Positions 21,987-30,896 are shown, counted from the stretch's first letter. The stretch is 64,000 nt of DNA from Rhodoferax sp. PAMC 29310 (GCF_017948265.1 NZ_CP072852.1:2790001-2854000); one strand, 5' to 3'. Numbers and translations are program-made. The notes: a model not told the origin generated them from the letters alone.

Positions 21987-22691
21987 ATGAGCCAACACCT
22001 TTTGATGATTGAAGACGATGCCCGACTGGCGAGCATGGTGAGCGAGTACCTGACCCAAAACGGGTTCAGCGTCCGCGTGGCGGGTGACGGGCAGCAAGGC
22101 TTGACGGCATTGGAGGCCACGCCCCCTGATCTGGTGATTCTTGACCTGATGTTGCCCGACATGGAGGGCCTTGAGGTCTGCCGGCGCATTCGAACCCTGC
22201 CCGGACCGCTGGCGCAGGTCCCGGTGTTGATGTTGACGGCCAAGGGGGATCCGATGGACCGAATCATCGGTCTGGAGATCGGGGCCGACGACTACCTACC
22301 CAAACCGTTTGAGCCACGCGAGTTGCTGGCCCGCATTCGAGCCGTGCTGCGCCGCCGCGTGGATGGCCCGTCAACGAGCACTCAGACCCTTCTTTTTGGC
22401 ACGCTGGAAATTGACCGAGATGCGCGCACCGTCAGCGTCGGCTCGCAGCCCTGTGACCTGACCTCCTATCAATTCGATTTGCTGGTGGCCTTGGCGGAAC
22501 GGGCCGGTCGGGTCTTGAGTCGAGACCAGATCATGGAAGCCGTTCGGGGGCGGGAGCTGGACGCCTTTGACCGGTCTATTGACGTGCACATGGGACGCAT
22601 CCGCGCCGCCATCGAGCAGGATGCCAAGAATCCGAAACGCATCCTCACGGTGCGGGGCGTTGGCTATGTCTTCGCCCGCCAGCAGGACTGA
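21987..22691 (+). CDS. OmpR-family response regulator (Cpx/Rst-like)
   Basis: A 234-residue two-component regulator. The receiver domain has the acidic pair in MIEDDA, the phospho-acceptor D53 in LVILDLMLPD, and the KPFEPREL lysine region. A winged-helix DNA-binding domain follows (DLTSYQFDLLVALAERAG ... VRGVGYVF). I take ATG 21987, since a GTG two codons earlier has no better ribosome site. The sensor kinase follows 2 bp later. The upstream direct repeat and the kinase architecture resemble CpxR/RstA systems; the signal is unknown. Confidence 0.92.
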   Translation: MSQHLLMIEDDARLASMVSEYLTQNGFSVRVAGDGQQGLTALEATPPDLVILDLMLPDMEGLEVCRRIRTLPGPLAQVPVLMLTAKGDPMDRIIGLEIGADDYLPKPFEPRELLARIRAVLRRRVDGPSTSTQTLLFGTLEIDRDARTVSVGSQPCDLTSYQFDLLVALAERAGRVLSRDQIMEAVRGRELDAFDRSIDVHMGRIRAAIEQDAKNPKRILTVRGVGYVFARQQD

Positions 22692-22693
22692 GC

Positions 22694-23989
22694 ATGTTCA
22701 ACAAGCTCTATGTCCGGATCTGGCTAGCGGTGGTGCTGGCAGTGGCGGTATTGACCTTGTTGGTGGCCTGGGCCTGGCGTTTGGCAGCTGAACCGCCGCT
22801 TCGCGATGTTTTTGTCCGCAACGCGCAGGGGCAAATCATCGGCAGTGGCCATCCGCGCCGGATGCGCACGCCAGACGGTAGGCGATCAGGAACGATGGGA
22901 GCACGCCCCGAGGAAGACGATGATAGAGAGGGGACCGCGCACTGGCCCGAACCGCGTGGACGTTACGGCTCTGGCCCTGAGTTTTTGGTCCGCATGCTGG
23001 ACGGTCAAACGGTCTTGCTGCATTTGCCACGCGCGCCGACGCCCTCTTGGAGTCGACCACCGTTTGGTTTTTTTTGGATGCTCGCTCTGGTTAGCTTGGC
23101 CGTGGCCCTGGCAACCTACCCCATCATCCGCAAACTCACCCGACGGCTTGAAAAGCTGCAGAACGGGGTAGAGCAATGGGGAGCGGGCGACCTGTCGCTG
23201 CGCATTCCCGAAGCGGGACAAGACGAGGTGGCCTTTTTGGCCAAACGGTTCAATGTGGCTGCCGAAAGGGTGGAGACCCTGGTCAAGTCGCACGAATCTC
23301 TGCTGGCCTCACAAAAATCACTGTTAGCCAACGCCTCACACGAGCTGCGCTCACCGCTGACCCGCATTCGCATGGGGCTGGAGTTGATGGGCGCCTCCCC
23401 GTCACCCGCATTCAGGACGGAAATTGAGAGAAACATTACCGAGTTGGACCAGTTGATTGAAGAAATTCTTTTGGCGAGTCGCCTGGACGCCCGCGAGGCC
23501 GACATGGGGACCATCGAGTCAGTGGACCTTTTGGGCTTGATCGCCGAGGAGTGCGCCCGGGTCGATGCCGACCTGGACGTGCAGCAGGCGTCAGCCGCTG
23601 GCGAGGCAAAACAAGCACCCGCGCTTGAAGACCTGCCGGTACAAGGCGTGGCCAAGCTGCTGAGGCGCGCCGTTCGCAATCTTCTGGAGAACGCCCGCCG
23701 CCACACGGCGGGAGAGATTGCTGTGACGCTGGCGCAAGAGGGCGACCAAGTGGTGATTCGGGTTTGCGACCGCGGACCTGGCGTGCCTGCCGCCTTGCAG
23801 GAACGAATTTTTGAGCCGTTTTACCGCTTGCCCGGGGCGACCGAGCGCGACGGTGGCGTGGGATTGGGGCTGGCCTTGGTGAAATCAATCGTGCTGCGCC
23901 ACGGTGGCACGGTGGCCTGCGAGAACCGATCGGGCGGCGGCGCCTGTTTTGTGGTGTCTTTGCCTTTATCAGCCAAAAACAGTCGCTAA
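22694..23989 (+). CDS. Membrane sensor histidine kinase partnered with the upstream regulator
   Basis: A 431-residue kinase. Helix 1 is near residues 8-30, a short periplasmic region rich in Arg/Gly/Pro follows, and helix 2 is near 120-140 (GFFWMLALVSLAVALATYPI). HAMP is next, then the phospho-accepting H216 in NASHELRSPLTRI. The ATP-binding boxes are NLLENARRH, DRGPGVP and GVGLGLALVKSI. The layout matches CpxA/RstB-like envelope sensors. A strong terminator at 24179-24206 closes the transcript region. Confidence 0.92.
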   Translation: MFNKLYVRIWLAVVLAVAVLTLLVAWAWRLAAEPPLRDVFVRNAQGQIIGSGHPRRMRTPDGRRSGTMGARPEEDDDREGTAHWPEPRGRYGSGPEFLVRMLDGQTVLLHLPRAPTPSWSRPPFGFFWMLALVSLAVALATYPIIRKLTRRLEKLQNGVEQWGAGDLSLRIPEAGQDEVAFLAKRFNVAAERVETLVKSHESLLASQKSLLANASHELRSPLTRIRMGLELMGASPSPAFRTEIERNITELDQLIEEILLASRLDAREADMGTIESVDLLGLIAEECARVDADLDVQQASAAGEAKQAPALEDLPVQGVAKLLRRAVRNLLENARRHTAGEIAVTLAQEGDQVVIRVCDRGPGVPAALQERIFEPFYRLPGATERDGGVGLGLALVKSIVLRHGGTVACENRSGGGACFVVSLPLSAKNSR

Positions 23990-24158
23990 TAGTCTCAAAA
24001 TGAGACACTTTTGTGGAAAATTTCCGCAGTATCCCCCAAATGTGGGATGGTCGCAGCGCGGTGGACTTAGTAAAGTTGCACCACTGCTGTCACAGTGATC
24101 AAGTATTGAAACCGACCAGAGAGGGAAACGAGTTTCAAACCTTTAAGAGTCCAACGAC

Positions 24159-24206
24159 GTTCCTTCGGGAACTTTTACAAAGCCACCTTCGGGTGGCTTT
24201 TTTTTA
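24159..24206 (+). terminator. Tandem hairpins with T-tract (rho-independent terminator)
   Basis: GTTCC-TTCG-GGAAC (24159-24172) is followed by TTTT. Then AGCCACC-TTCG-GGTGGCT (24181-24198) is followed by a run of Ts ending near 24205. Both have stable TTCG tetraloops. The pair ends the transcript from the kinase gene or a small RNA encoded in 24100-24205. Confidence 0.85.
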
Positions 24207-24248
24207 TGCCAAACTGGCTTTTGGCCCTTGATCTATTTGCACAAGAAG

Positions 24249-25259
24249 CTATAGAAGAGAGAGCACTTTTGCGGGAGTGACGTCGTTCAGGCAGCGAGTG
24301 TGGCCCAAGGGGCAGGTGCGCTCGAAGCAGGGGGCACAGTCCAGCGCAGGCTGGTAGGCAGGGTCATTTTTCAACCACAGAACCTGTGCGTGGCCATTCA
24401 ACGGCGGGGTGTGCAGCGGGCTGCTCGACCCAAAAATGGCGACTTGCGGAACACCAAACGCCGCAGCCACATGCATCAGTCCGGAGTCATTGCTGATCAC
24501 GGCCTTCGCTGCCGCGATGGCCGAAAACGCATGGGCCAACGATGTTTTTCCCGCCAGATTCAGGCATTGACCCGCTTGCGCCTGGTTGACTGGCGCCGCA
24601 ATCTCCTCACACAGTGCCAACTCTTTACCGGACCCCAGCAACACGACCGGCAAATCAAGCTGGAGGGCCAGTTCTGAAAAGTGGGCCGCAGGCCATCGCT
24701 TGGCAGTGCCAAATTCCGCGCCGGGCGCGAACACGTAATACCGGCCCCGCACCAGGCCCATCGAGCCCAAAGCGTGCTCAACGTCCGCGGCATCGAAGTG
24801 CAACTGCGGGGTGTCATTCGCAAGCTCTGACGTGGCGCCGCTCAGAGCCGAGTAAAAAGCCACCATGGGAGGGCGTTTGGTCTTGGGCGGATTCTTCAGC
24901 CGATGGCTCAAGAGGCCAATTCGCGCTTCGCCCAAGTAGCCCACTCGCTTTGGAATGCTCGCCAAAAACGGCAGCAGCGCGCTTTTTAGGGAGTTGGGGC
25001 ACACATAGGCGATATCAAACTCGCCCTCCATGGCGCTGGCCAGTCGACGACGCGCACTGAATTGCAGCCCGCCATGGGCGAACGGAAACTCGATCACGGC
25101 CGACACCTGCGGCATGGCCCGGTACACCGGCGCCACCCACGGCAAAGCACCCACCGTCAGCTGTTCGCCGCGCGCAGCCAGTCGGCGCATCAGCGGCTCG
25201 GTCATCACCGCGTCGCCAATCCACTGGGGCGCAATGATGAGGGACTTGGGTGCGCTCAC
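24249..25259 (-). CDS. waaF: ADP-heptose:LPS heptosyltransferase II
   Basis: A GT9 glycosyltransferase of about 336 residues adding the second heptose to the LPS inner core at the inner membrane. APQWIGDAVMTEPLMRRL is the family N-terminus, PGAEFGTAKRWPAAHF the central motif, and ISNDSGLMHVAAAFGVPQVA the ADP-heptose site; the cysteine-rich CAPCFERTCPLGHTRC end fits WaaF. The frame is open upstream into the zinc-finger gene. I start at GTG 25259, 8 bp after that gene's stop; TTG at 25262 is an alternative. The stop codon lies inside a copy of the dispersed repeat. Confidence 0.88.
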   Translation of the reverse strand: MSAPKSLIIAPQWIGDAVMTEPLMRRLAARGEQLTVGALPWVAPVYRAMPQVSAVIEFPFAHGGLQFSARRRLASAMEGEFDIAYVCPNSLKSALLPFLASIPKRVGYLGEARIGLLSHRLKNPPKTKRPPMVAFYSALSGATSELANDTPQLHFDAADVEHALGSMGLVRGRYYVFAPGAEFGTAKRWPAAHFSELALQLDLPVVLLGSGKELALCEEIAAPVNQAQAGQCLNLAGKTSLAHAFSAIAAAKAVISNDSGLMHVAAAFGVPQVAIFGSSSPLHTPPLNGHAQVLWLKNDPAYQPALDCAPCFERTCPLGHTRCLNDVTPAKVLSLL

Positions 25260-25266
25260 CAACGAC

Positions 25267-25470
25267 TCAATGAGCGGCGAAGTGCTCGCCTTCCTTGAGT
25301 TTGTAAACCGTGCCGCAATAGGGGCACTTGGCCTCACCGGTGCGCGCCACGTCCAGATAGACCTTGGGGTGGCCGCTCCAGATTTTCATATCGGCCAAGG
25401 GGCTGGGGCAATACACGCCCCCTTGGAGATTCAGGTCTTTGGCCAACAGTTCAATGCTTGATTTGCTCAT
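25267..25470 (-). CDS. Small CHCC-type zinc-finger protein
   Basis: A 67-residue protein with C...H...C-x2-C ligands (VYCPSPLADMKIWSGHP and KCPYCGTVYKL). It matches the small zinc-finger proteins related to the mitochondrial complex I subunit NDUFS6. Function in bacteria is not established. I start at ATG 25470; a TTG four codons upstream is in frame. It lies between ilvE and waaF in the same direction, an order common in Burkholderiales. Confidence 0.88.
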   Translation of the reverse strand: MSKSSIELLAKDLNLQGGVYCPSPLADMKIWSGHPKVYLDVARTGEAKCPYCGTVYKLKEGEHFAAH

Positions 25471-25536
25471 TTTTTTACTCAAAATAGGGGGTTGAAGCCA
25501 TGCGCGCGCTGAACGCCCTCATGGTGGCAGGACGGC

Positions 25537-26487
25537 TTAAACCGGGGTCAGCCAGTGGGCGTACTTGGGGTTGCGGCCATTGACGATGTCAAAGTACGCC
25601 GCCTGAATTTTTTCGGTGAGGGGGCCGCGGGTGCCGACGTAATCGTCCCGCCCCAATTCGATACGGTCCAGCTCGCGAATAGGGGTCACTTCGGCCGCCG
25701 TTCCGGTGAAGAAGGCCTCGTCGCAAATATAGACTTCGTCGCGGGTGATGCGCTTTTGCACGACTTCGAGCCCCAGGTCTTTGCAGATGTGGAACACCGT
25801 ATTGCGGGTGATCCCATTCAGGGCTCCCGCAGACAGGTCGGGGGTGTAAACCACGCCGTTTTTGATCACAAACAGGTTCTCACCTGCGCCTTCTGAGACG
25901 AAGCCGTTGGCGTCCAGCAGCATGGCCTCGTCGTAGCCGTCGTCTGTGGCCTCCATATTGGCCAGAATCGAGTTGGTGTAATTGCTCACTGCCTTGGCCT
26001 GCGTCATGGTGATGTTGACGTGGTGACGGGTGTAGCTGGAAATTTTCACGCGAATGCCGCGCTTCATCCCCTCATCGCCCAGATACGCGCCCCAAGGCCA
26101 GGCCGCGACCATCAAATGAATGGTGTTGCCCTTGGGGCTCACACCCAGTTTCTTGTCGCCGATCCAGGTCAGCGGACGCAGGTAGCCGGACCCCAGCTTG
26201 TTCTCACGCACCACCGCAACTTGAGCCTCATGGACCTCGGCTTGGGTGAAGGGAATCTTCATTCTCAGGATTTTGGCGCTGTTGAACAGTCGCTCGGTGT
26301 GCTCTGCCAGCCGAAAAATGGCGGTGCCATTGGCACCGTTGTAGGCGCGGACGCCTTCAAACGCACCGCAACCGTAGTGCAGCGTATGGGTCAGAACATG
26401 GACCTTGGCGTCACGCCAGTCCACCATCTGCCCATCCATCCAAATTTTTCCATCGCGGTCAGACATAGAGGGGGGCATTGGGTTCAT
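25537..26487 (-). CDS. ilvE: Branched-chain amino acid aminotransferase
   Basis: A fold-IV PLP enzyme of 316 residues catalysing the last step of Leu, Ile and Val synthesis. HTLHYGCGAFEGVRAY is the N-terminal family signature. K165 in MTQAKAVSNY is the PLP lysine, and EGAGENLFVIKNG and FFTGTAAEVTPI complete the cofactor site. AAGGA lies about 7 nt before the ATG. It is the first gene of the ilvE / zinc-finger / waaF run. Confidence 0.95.
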   Translation of the reverse strand: MNPMPPSMSDRDGKIWMDGQMVDWRDAKVHVLTHTLHYGCGAFEGVRAYNGANGTAIFRLAEHTERLFNSAKILRMKIPFTQAEVHEAQVAVVRENKLGSGYLRPLTWIGDKKLGVSPKGNTIHLMVAAWPWGAYLGDEGMKRGIRVKISSYTRHHVNITMTQAKAVSNYTNSILANMEATDDGYDEAMLLDANGFVSEGAGENLFVIKNGVVYTPDLSAGALNGITRNTVFHICKDLGLEVVQKRITRDEVYICDEAFFTGTAAEVTPIRELDRIELGRDDYVGTRGPLTEKIQAAYFDIVNGRNPKYAHWLTPV

Positions 26488-26563
26488 GTGAATTCCTTGT
26501 GGATGGACAGAGGCTGCAGGTTGGGCACCATTTTACGGGGCATGGAGCGGCTTGGCGCGGCGA

Positions 26564-27112
26564 TCAGCGGGCCCGCAAAATCATCTGCTCTTTGGTCAGG
26601 GTGATGTCAAACCGCGCCAGGAAGCTCTGACCCAGCAGGGCTTTGTCCTGCACGCCGCCCACCAAGCCAACGCCCACCCGAACGCCCGACACCGTCAAGG
26701 GCCCGAGTGTGACGGGAACGTCGGGCACCGTGCGTCCGTTGAGCGTGCCATTGGCCGTTTGAAACACGGTGGGCATGCCTGGCGCCAGTCCAGCGGATTG
26801 CGCAAACGTTTCACTGACCGTCACCAGCGATGCCCCTGTATCCACCAAAAAGGTGACCGCTTGTCCGTTGATGGCGCCGAGGGCGTAAAAATGCCCGTCG
26901 CGGGCTCTGGGAATGATCAAGTCCCCCGTGGCCGACACAATCACTGGACTGGGCTTCAGGTAATGCGTCATGGCCAGATAGAGCGCGCCCATCACGACCA
27001 TCCAAAAAACAACGATGCCCAAAGGCCCCCATTTCAGACTGTTTGACGGGCTGCTAAGGCGCCGGCTGTGTTCGGGCACGCTCCGTCGCGTCTCACGATC
27101 CTCATTTCCCAT
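26564..27112 (-). CDS. Membrane-anchored retropepsin-like aspartic protease (TIGR02281-type)
   Basis: A 182-residue protein with one membrane anchor at about residues 30-50 (GPLGIVVFWMVVMGALYLAM) and a periplasmic clan-AA domain. The active-site motif is DTGA with D91 (FLVDTGASLVTVS). A single motif per chain implies a dimeric protease like retropepsins. Substrates are unknown. It lies upstream of ilvE in the same orientation, with about 75 bp between. Confidence 0.85.
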   Translation of the reverse strand: MGNEDRETRRSVPEHSRRLSSPSNSLKWGPLGIVVFWMVVMGALYLAMTHYLKPSPVIVSATGDLIIPRARDGHFYALGAINGQAVTFLVDTGASLVTVSETFAQSAGLAPGMPTVFQTANGTLNGRTVPDVPVTLGPLTVSGVRVGVGLVGGVQDKALLGQSFLARFDITLTKEQMILRAR

Positions 27113-27184
27113 GCTGTTCTCCGTCGTTGCGTCAATGTTAGCCCGGCGAAAGTGGTGACATCAAAGCAGCCAAACGCCCCCGCA

Positions 27185-27213
27185 TTGCCACCTTAGGCGC
27201 CAAAGGGTATAAT
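27185..27213 (+). promoter_or_regulatory. Strong sigma70-type promoter
   Basis: TTGCCA at 27185-27190 and a perfect TATAAT at 27208-27213 with the ideal 17-bp spacer. The expected transcription start is near 27220, about 300 nt upstream of the small CDS at 27522. This is among the best consensus promoters in the window. Confidence 0.75.
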
Positions 27214-27521
27214 CCGCCACCTGGTTAGGTTTATCGCTTATATAGCGTGACAATTTTCTGGTTTGCACCATAGCAAACCCAGCATCTCCAACTTCCCGGA
27301 TGACACAGTGCACGGAGCGCCACCCAAATGCCTCCATTGCTGATTGCCACATCAGCATTGCCAACCGTACATCCGTTGACATCACGCCATTCAAGGGCTG
27401 CCACGTTGGCTCACAAACGTGGCAAAAATGATCCGGACCAAGTACGTAGCGGCCTCAAACAGGCCGAATTTCCAGTTTTTTTAGTTGCTAACCGTGACGG
27501 AGTGTCACGGCGCATGGATGA
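27214..27521 (+). other. Long structured 5' leader (candidate regulatory RNA)
   Basis: About 300 nt follow the promoter at 27185-27213 without a convincing gene. Hairpins: TGCCACGTT/AACGTGGCA (27399-27424), CGGCCT/AGGCCG (27450-27466) with a T7 run at 27476-27482, and CCGTGAC/GTCACGG (27492-27510) just before the start codon. A 65-codon frame at 27328-27525 ends in an ATGA overlap with the next CDS, but I cannot show it is coding. The layout suggests a cold-shock-type or attenuator leader. Confidence 0.5.
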
Positions 27522-27749
27522 ATGAATAAAATGATAAGTAATATCGAGATGGGCAAGTACCTCGTCTCGCCTCTCAGCAAACAACTCGATGACGGGCGTT
27601 TTGCCGCATCGGTCTCCATCCGGTCGGGTCGCGGTCGCGGCACACATGACCGGGTAATGCGTTTCACGCCTAGCTTTGGCTGCGACACAGCGGCCCTGAA
27701 TTACGCCACTCAACAAGGCGTGATCTGGGTGAATGAGCGTTTAAACTGA
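27522..27749 (+). CDS. Small uncharacterised protein behind a long leader
   Basis: A 75-residue polar protein ([18 protein letters not shown] ...) with a central [18 protein letters not shown] segment, basic and glycine-rich, and no membrane segment or signal peptide. The composition would suit nucleic-acid binding, but that is inference. I recognise the general look of small conserved Burkholderiales proteins and no named family. ATG 27531 and ATG 27549 (MGKYLVSPL) are alternative starts. It is followed 120 bp later by an infA paralogue. Confidence 0.65.
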   Translation: MNKMISNIEMGKYLVSPLSKQLDDGRFAASVSIRSGRGRGTHDRVMRFTPSFGCDTAALNYATQQGVIWVNERLN

Positions 27750-27868
27750 GTTTAAGCGGCCTGCGGGCACTGCCAAATTGGTGGTGCTGGCTCGCCCCGA
27801 ATAATTTGACCCAATGGTCTGGCCCAAGCCGGAGCATGAGATTTTTAAGACTTAACGGAGTAAAGACA

Positions 27869-28117
27869 ATGGCTAAGGAAGAACTGATTGAGATGAGCGG
27901 CATGGTGACCGACGTTTTGCCAGACTCGCGTTTTCGCGTGACCCTGGACAACGGCCACCAGCTCATCGCCTACACCGGCGGAAAAATGCGCAAGCACCAC
28001 ATCCGTATTTTGGCGGGCGACAAAGTGTCACTGGAGTTGTCGCCTTACGACTTGACCAAGGGTCGGATCACATTCCGCCACTTGGCCGGTCGTGGCCCAG
28101 CTCCGAGCCAGCACTGA
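27869..28117 (+). CDS. infA: Translation initiation factor IF-1 (second-copy type)
   Basis: An S1/OB-fold protein of 82 residues that binds the ribosomal A site during initiation. [11 protein letters not shown] and [20 protein letters not shown] match IF-1 closely, but the tail is longer than the usual 72 residues (ending RGPAPSQH), and no ribosomal-protein operon surrounds it. It is therefore probably the auxiliary infA copy common in Burkholderiales. ACGGAG lies upstream of the ATG at 27869. It converges with radA; a small hairpin, AGCCATC/GATGGCT, lies between the two at 28139-28156. Confidence 0.92.
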   Translation: MAKEELIEMSGMVTDVLPDSRFRVTLDNGHQLIAYTGGKMRKHHIRILAGDKVSLELSPYDLTKGRITFRHLAGRGPAPSQH

Positions 28118-28171
28118 TCCCCTCTTGAATCGACCTGCAGCCATCGCGTGATGGCTCGCTCGCCAAAGTTC

Positions 28172-29539
28172 TCACGTGTGAGAGCGCACCACTTCCATCG
28201 CTTGCTCGACCCGCTCGACGGCGTGAATGGTCAAACCGTCAATCGGTTTTTTCGGCACATTGGCCTTTGGCACCACCGCCACACTGAACCCCAGCTTGGC
28301 CGCTTCTTTCAGTCGCTCTTGACCTCTTGGCGCCGGTCGCACTTCGCCGGCCAACCCCACCTCTCCAAACGCAAAGAATCCCTTGGGCAGCGGCTTGCCC
28401 CGCAAGCTGGACGTGATGGCGAGCAACACGGCCAAGTCGGCGGCGGGCTCGCTGATGCGCACGCCGCCCACGGCGTTCACAAACACATCCTGGTCCATGC
28501 ACGCCACGCCGGCGTGGCGGTGCAGCACAGCCAACAACATGGCGAGGCGGTCTTTGTCCAGCCCCACGCTCAGGCGCCGGGGTGATGGGCCGCCGGTGTC
28601 AACCAGCGCTTGTATCTCGACCAGCATAGGGCGCGTGCCCTCCAGCGTGACCATGACGCAGCTTCCCGGCACGGGTTCCGAGTGTTGGCTTAGAAAAATG
28701 GCACTGGGGTTGGAAACCCCTTTCAGCCCTTTTTCGGTCATGGCGAACACGCCAATCTCATTCACAGCGCCAAACCGGTTTTTGATCGCCCTCACCAAGC
28801 GGAAGCTGCTGTGCGTGTCGCCTTCAAAGTACAACACGGTGTCCACCATGTGCTCCAGCACACGCGGGCCGGCCAGCGCGCCTTCTTTGGTCACATGGCC
28901 CACCAACACAATGCACACACCGCTGGATTTGGCGGCACGGGTCAAGTGCGCGGCACATTCACGGACTTGCGCCACCGAGCCAGGGGCGGAAGTCAGCTGA
29001 TCGGAGTACACGGTTTGAATGGAGTCAATCACCGCGATGTCCGGTCGCATGGCATCCAGCGTAGCGAGAATTTTCTCCAACTGGATTTCAGCCAGCACCT
29101 TGACCTGCGAGTTGTCCAGGCCCAGTCGGCGGGAACGCAGAGCGACTTGGGCGCCACTTTCCTCGCCTGTCACATACAAAGTGCTCTGTCCACTTCGCTG
29201 CAAGGAATCCAGCGCCTGAAGCAACAGGGTCGACTTGCCAATACCGGGGTCGCCGCCAATCAAGACCACGCCGCCTTCCACCATGCCGCCGCCCAACACC
29301 CGGTCCAGCTCTTCATGGCCGGTGGGTGTGCGCGCCATGTCGACGGCATCGATGTCGCCCAGCGTGGCAATCTCGGCGGTTTTGGCCAGCGCCGCAAAGC
29401 GGTTTTTAGCGGGAGCGTTGCTTTCAGCCGCGGACTCGACCAAGGTGTTCCAGGCGTTGCAACTGGGGCACTTGCCCAACCACTTGGGGCTGGTGCCGCC
29501 ACATTCTGAGCAGACGAAAACGGATTTATCTTTGGCCAT
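28172..29539 (-). CDS. radA: DNA repair protein RadA
   Basis: A 455-residue RecA-like, Lon-like branch-migration ATPase. It has the N-terminal zinc finger CSECGGTSPKWLGKCPSC, Walker A GGDPGIGKSTLL, the RadA-specific KNRFG motif (IKNRFGAVNEIGVF) and a C-terminal inactive Lon-protease-like domain. The start is MAKDKSVFVC at 29539; the longer frame upstream has no family similarity. Confidence 0.95.
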   Translation of the reverse strand: MAKDKSVFVCSECGGTSPKWLGKCPSCNAWNTLVESAAESNAPAKNRFAALAKTAEIATLGDIDAVDMARTPTGHEELDRVLGGGMVEGGVVLIGGDPGIGKSTLLLQALDSLQRSGQSTLYVTGEESGAQVALRSRRLGLDNSQVKVLAEIQLEKILATLDAMRPDIAVIDSIQTVYSDQLTSAPGSVAQVRECAAHLTRAAKSSGVCIVLVGHVTKEGALAGPRVLEHMVDTVLYFEGDTHSSFRLVRAIKNRFGAVNEIGVFAMTEKGLKGVSNPSAIFLSQHSEPVPGSCVMVTLEGTRPMLVEIQALVDTGGPSPRRLSVGLDKDRLAMLLAVLHRHAGVACMDQDVFVNAVGGVRISEPAADLAVLLAITSSLRGKPLPKGFFAFGEVGLAGEVRPAPRGQERLKEAAKLGFSVAVVPKANVPKKPIDGLTIHAVERVEQAMEVVRSHT

Positions 29540-29647
29540 GGCAGGCATGATACTGTATGAATTAACAGTCAACAAAGGCCATCCAAAGCGACTCCACCAT
29601 CTCCTCTGCAAGAATGGCCTCAGCACTCAACTTGATTCAAACGCCAA

Positions 29648-29679
29648 CAGCTATTATTTTTATAGCTGCTTGTGCAAAT
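29648..29679 (+). repeat. Dispersed intergenic repeat copy, palindromic
   Basis: CAGCTAT (29648-29654) and ATAGCTG (29662-29668) form a palindrome, followed by CTTGTGCAAAT. The 19 nt at 29661-29679 recur with one mismatch, inverted, at 24235-24253, where they supply the waaF stop codon. It lies just upstream of panE. Confidence 0.7.
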
Positions 29680-29701
29680 CCACAAAGGGCTTAAGAAAAA
29701 A

Positions 29702-30694
29702 ATGACTCAAAAATCATTCACCAAAGTTTGCATTTATGGCGCGGGTGCCATTGGCGGCTGGATCGGCGTCAAGCTCGCCCAAGTGGGCTGTGAGGTGAGC
29801 GTCGTGGCGCGTAGCGCGACCCTGCAGGCCCTGCAGCAGAACGGGCTTCAACTGCAAGAGGCGGGTGAAGCGCGCACCGTGCCGGTGCAAGCCAGCGCCA
29901 GCCCGGCTGAACTTGGCGTGCAAGACCTCGTCGTCATTGCCGTCAAAGCACCTGCATTGCGCGATGTGGCGATGCAAATTGCCCCACTGATCGGGCCAGA
30001 CACGGTGGTTCTGACAGCCATGAACGGCGTGCCATGGTGGTTTTTCAGCGGGTTTGGCCAAGCGCTGGCCGGCACCCCGCTGCAGGCGATTGATCCGACG
30101 GGCGAAATCGGCCAGGCCATCCCCGCGGCCAACGTCGTGGGTTGTGTGGTGCATGCCAGTTCCTCCATCGACGCACCCGGCGTGATTCGCCACCACTTTG
30201 GCAATGGCCTGATCATTGGCGAGCCCGCTGGCGGCCAGTCACCCCGCGTGGTGCAATTGGCAGCCTTGCTGAACGAAGCGGGCTTCAAGGCCAGCGTGTC
30301 CGAACAGATCCAAAAGGACATTTGGTACAAGTTGTGGGGCAATATGACGGTGAACCCGATCAGCGCTATCACCGGCGCCACCACCGACCTGATTCTGGGC
30401 GACGAGTTGGTGCGTAACTTTGTGTCTCGCGTCATGCTGGAAGCCAAAGAGATTGGCGCGCGCATTGGCATCCCCATCGACCAACAGCCTCAAGACCGCC
30501 ATGCGGTCACCTTAAAACTGGGGGCCTTCAAAACCTCCATGCTGCAAGACGTGGAAGCGGGCAAGTCCGTGGAACTGGACGGACTGGTCACCGTGGTCAA
30601 GGAACTGGGCACACTTACCGGCGTCGCCACGCCTTTCACGGATGCCTTGCTGGGCCTGGCCAGACTGCACGCGCGGGGCCGAGGCTTGTATTGA
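29702..30694 (+). CDS. panE: 2-dehydropantoate 2-reductase (ketopantoate reductase)
   Basis: A 330-residue NADPH-dependent reductase of pantothenate synthesis. The N-terminal Rossmann motif is CIYGAGAIGGWIGVKLA. The central KLWGNMTVNPISAITGAT segment carries the catalytic lysine/asparagine region, and a helical C-terminal domain follows. ATG 29702 is the family start. Paralogues acting on related 2-keto acids exist, so the exact substrate is likely rather than certain. Confidence 0.85.
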   Translation: MTQKSFTKVCIYGAGAIGGWIGVKLAQVGCEVSVVARSATLQALQQNGLQLQEAGEARTVPVQASASPAELGVQDLVVIAVKAPALRDVAMQIAPLIGPDTVVLTAMNGVPWWFFSGFGQALAGTPLQAIDPTGEIGQAIPAANVVGCVVHASSSIDAPGVIRHHFGNGLIIGEPAGGQSPRVVQLAALLNEAGFKASVSEQIQKDIWYKLWGNMTVNPISAITGATTDLILGDELVRNFVSRVMLEAKEIGARIGIPIDQQPQDRHAVTLKLGAFKTSMLQDVEAGKSVELDGLVTVVKELGTLTGVATPFTDALLGLARLHARGRGLY

Positions 30695-30888
30695 CGGCTT
30701 GCTCAGCCCATGGAACCGATTGCCGATTTGCTCCATATTCAATAGCGAGTTGCGCTTGATAGACGGAGGTAAGCGGCAAGAATGATGCATAAAACACACG
30801 GCTACCCGACGCCAGACTGATCGCTCGACAACGCGTCAACTGGAGGTGTCGCTGCCCTTGCGAACGACATGAGCCGGCATCCCGCCGG
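30695..30888. other. Non-coding stretch before the IS, with a repeat copy
   Basis: No gene is visible between panE and the IS target site. ATTCAATAGCGAGTTGCGC at 30737-30755 is another copy of the dispersed repeat, 17/19 identical to 49190-49208. Confidence 0.5.
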
Positions 30889-30896
30889 GGTGAGCG

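Noticed and set aside
24060..24206. tRNA gene downstream of the sensor kinase
   Set aside because: No cloverleaf could be drawn; the hairpins are terminator-like tetraloops.
27161..27394. 77-codon minus-strand frame opposite the leader RNA
   Set aside because: No ribosome site, no recognisable pattern, and it overlaps the strong plus-strand promoter.
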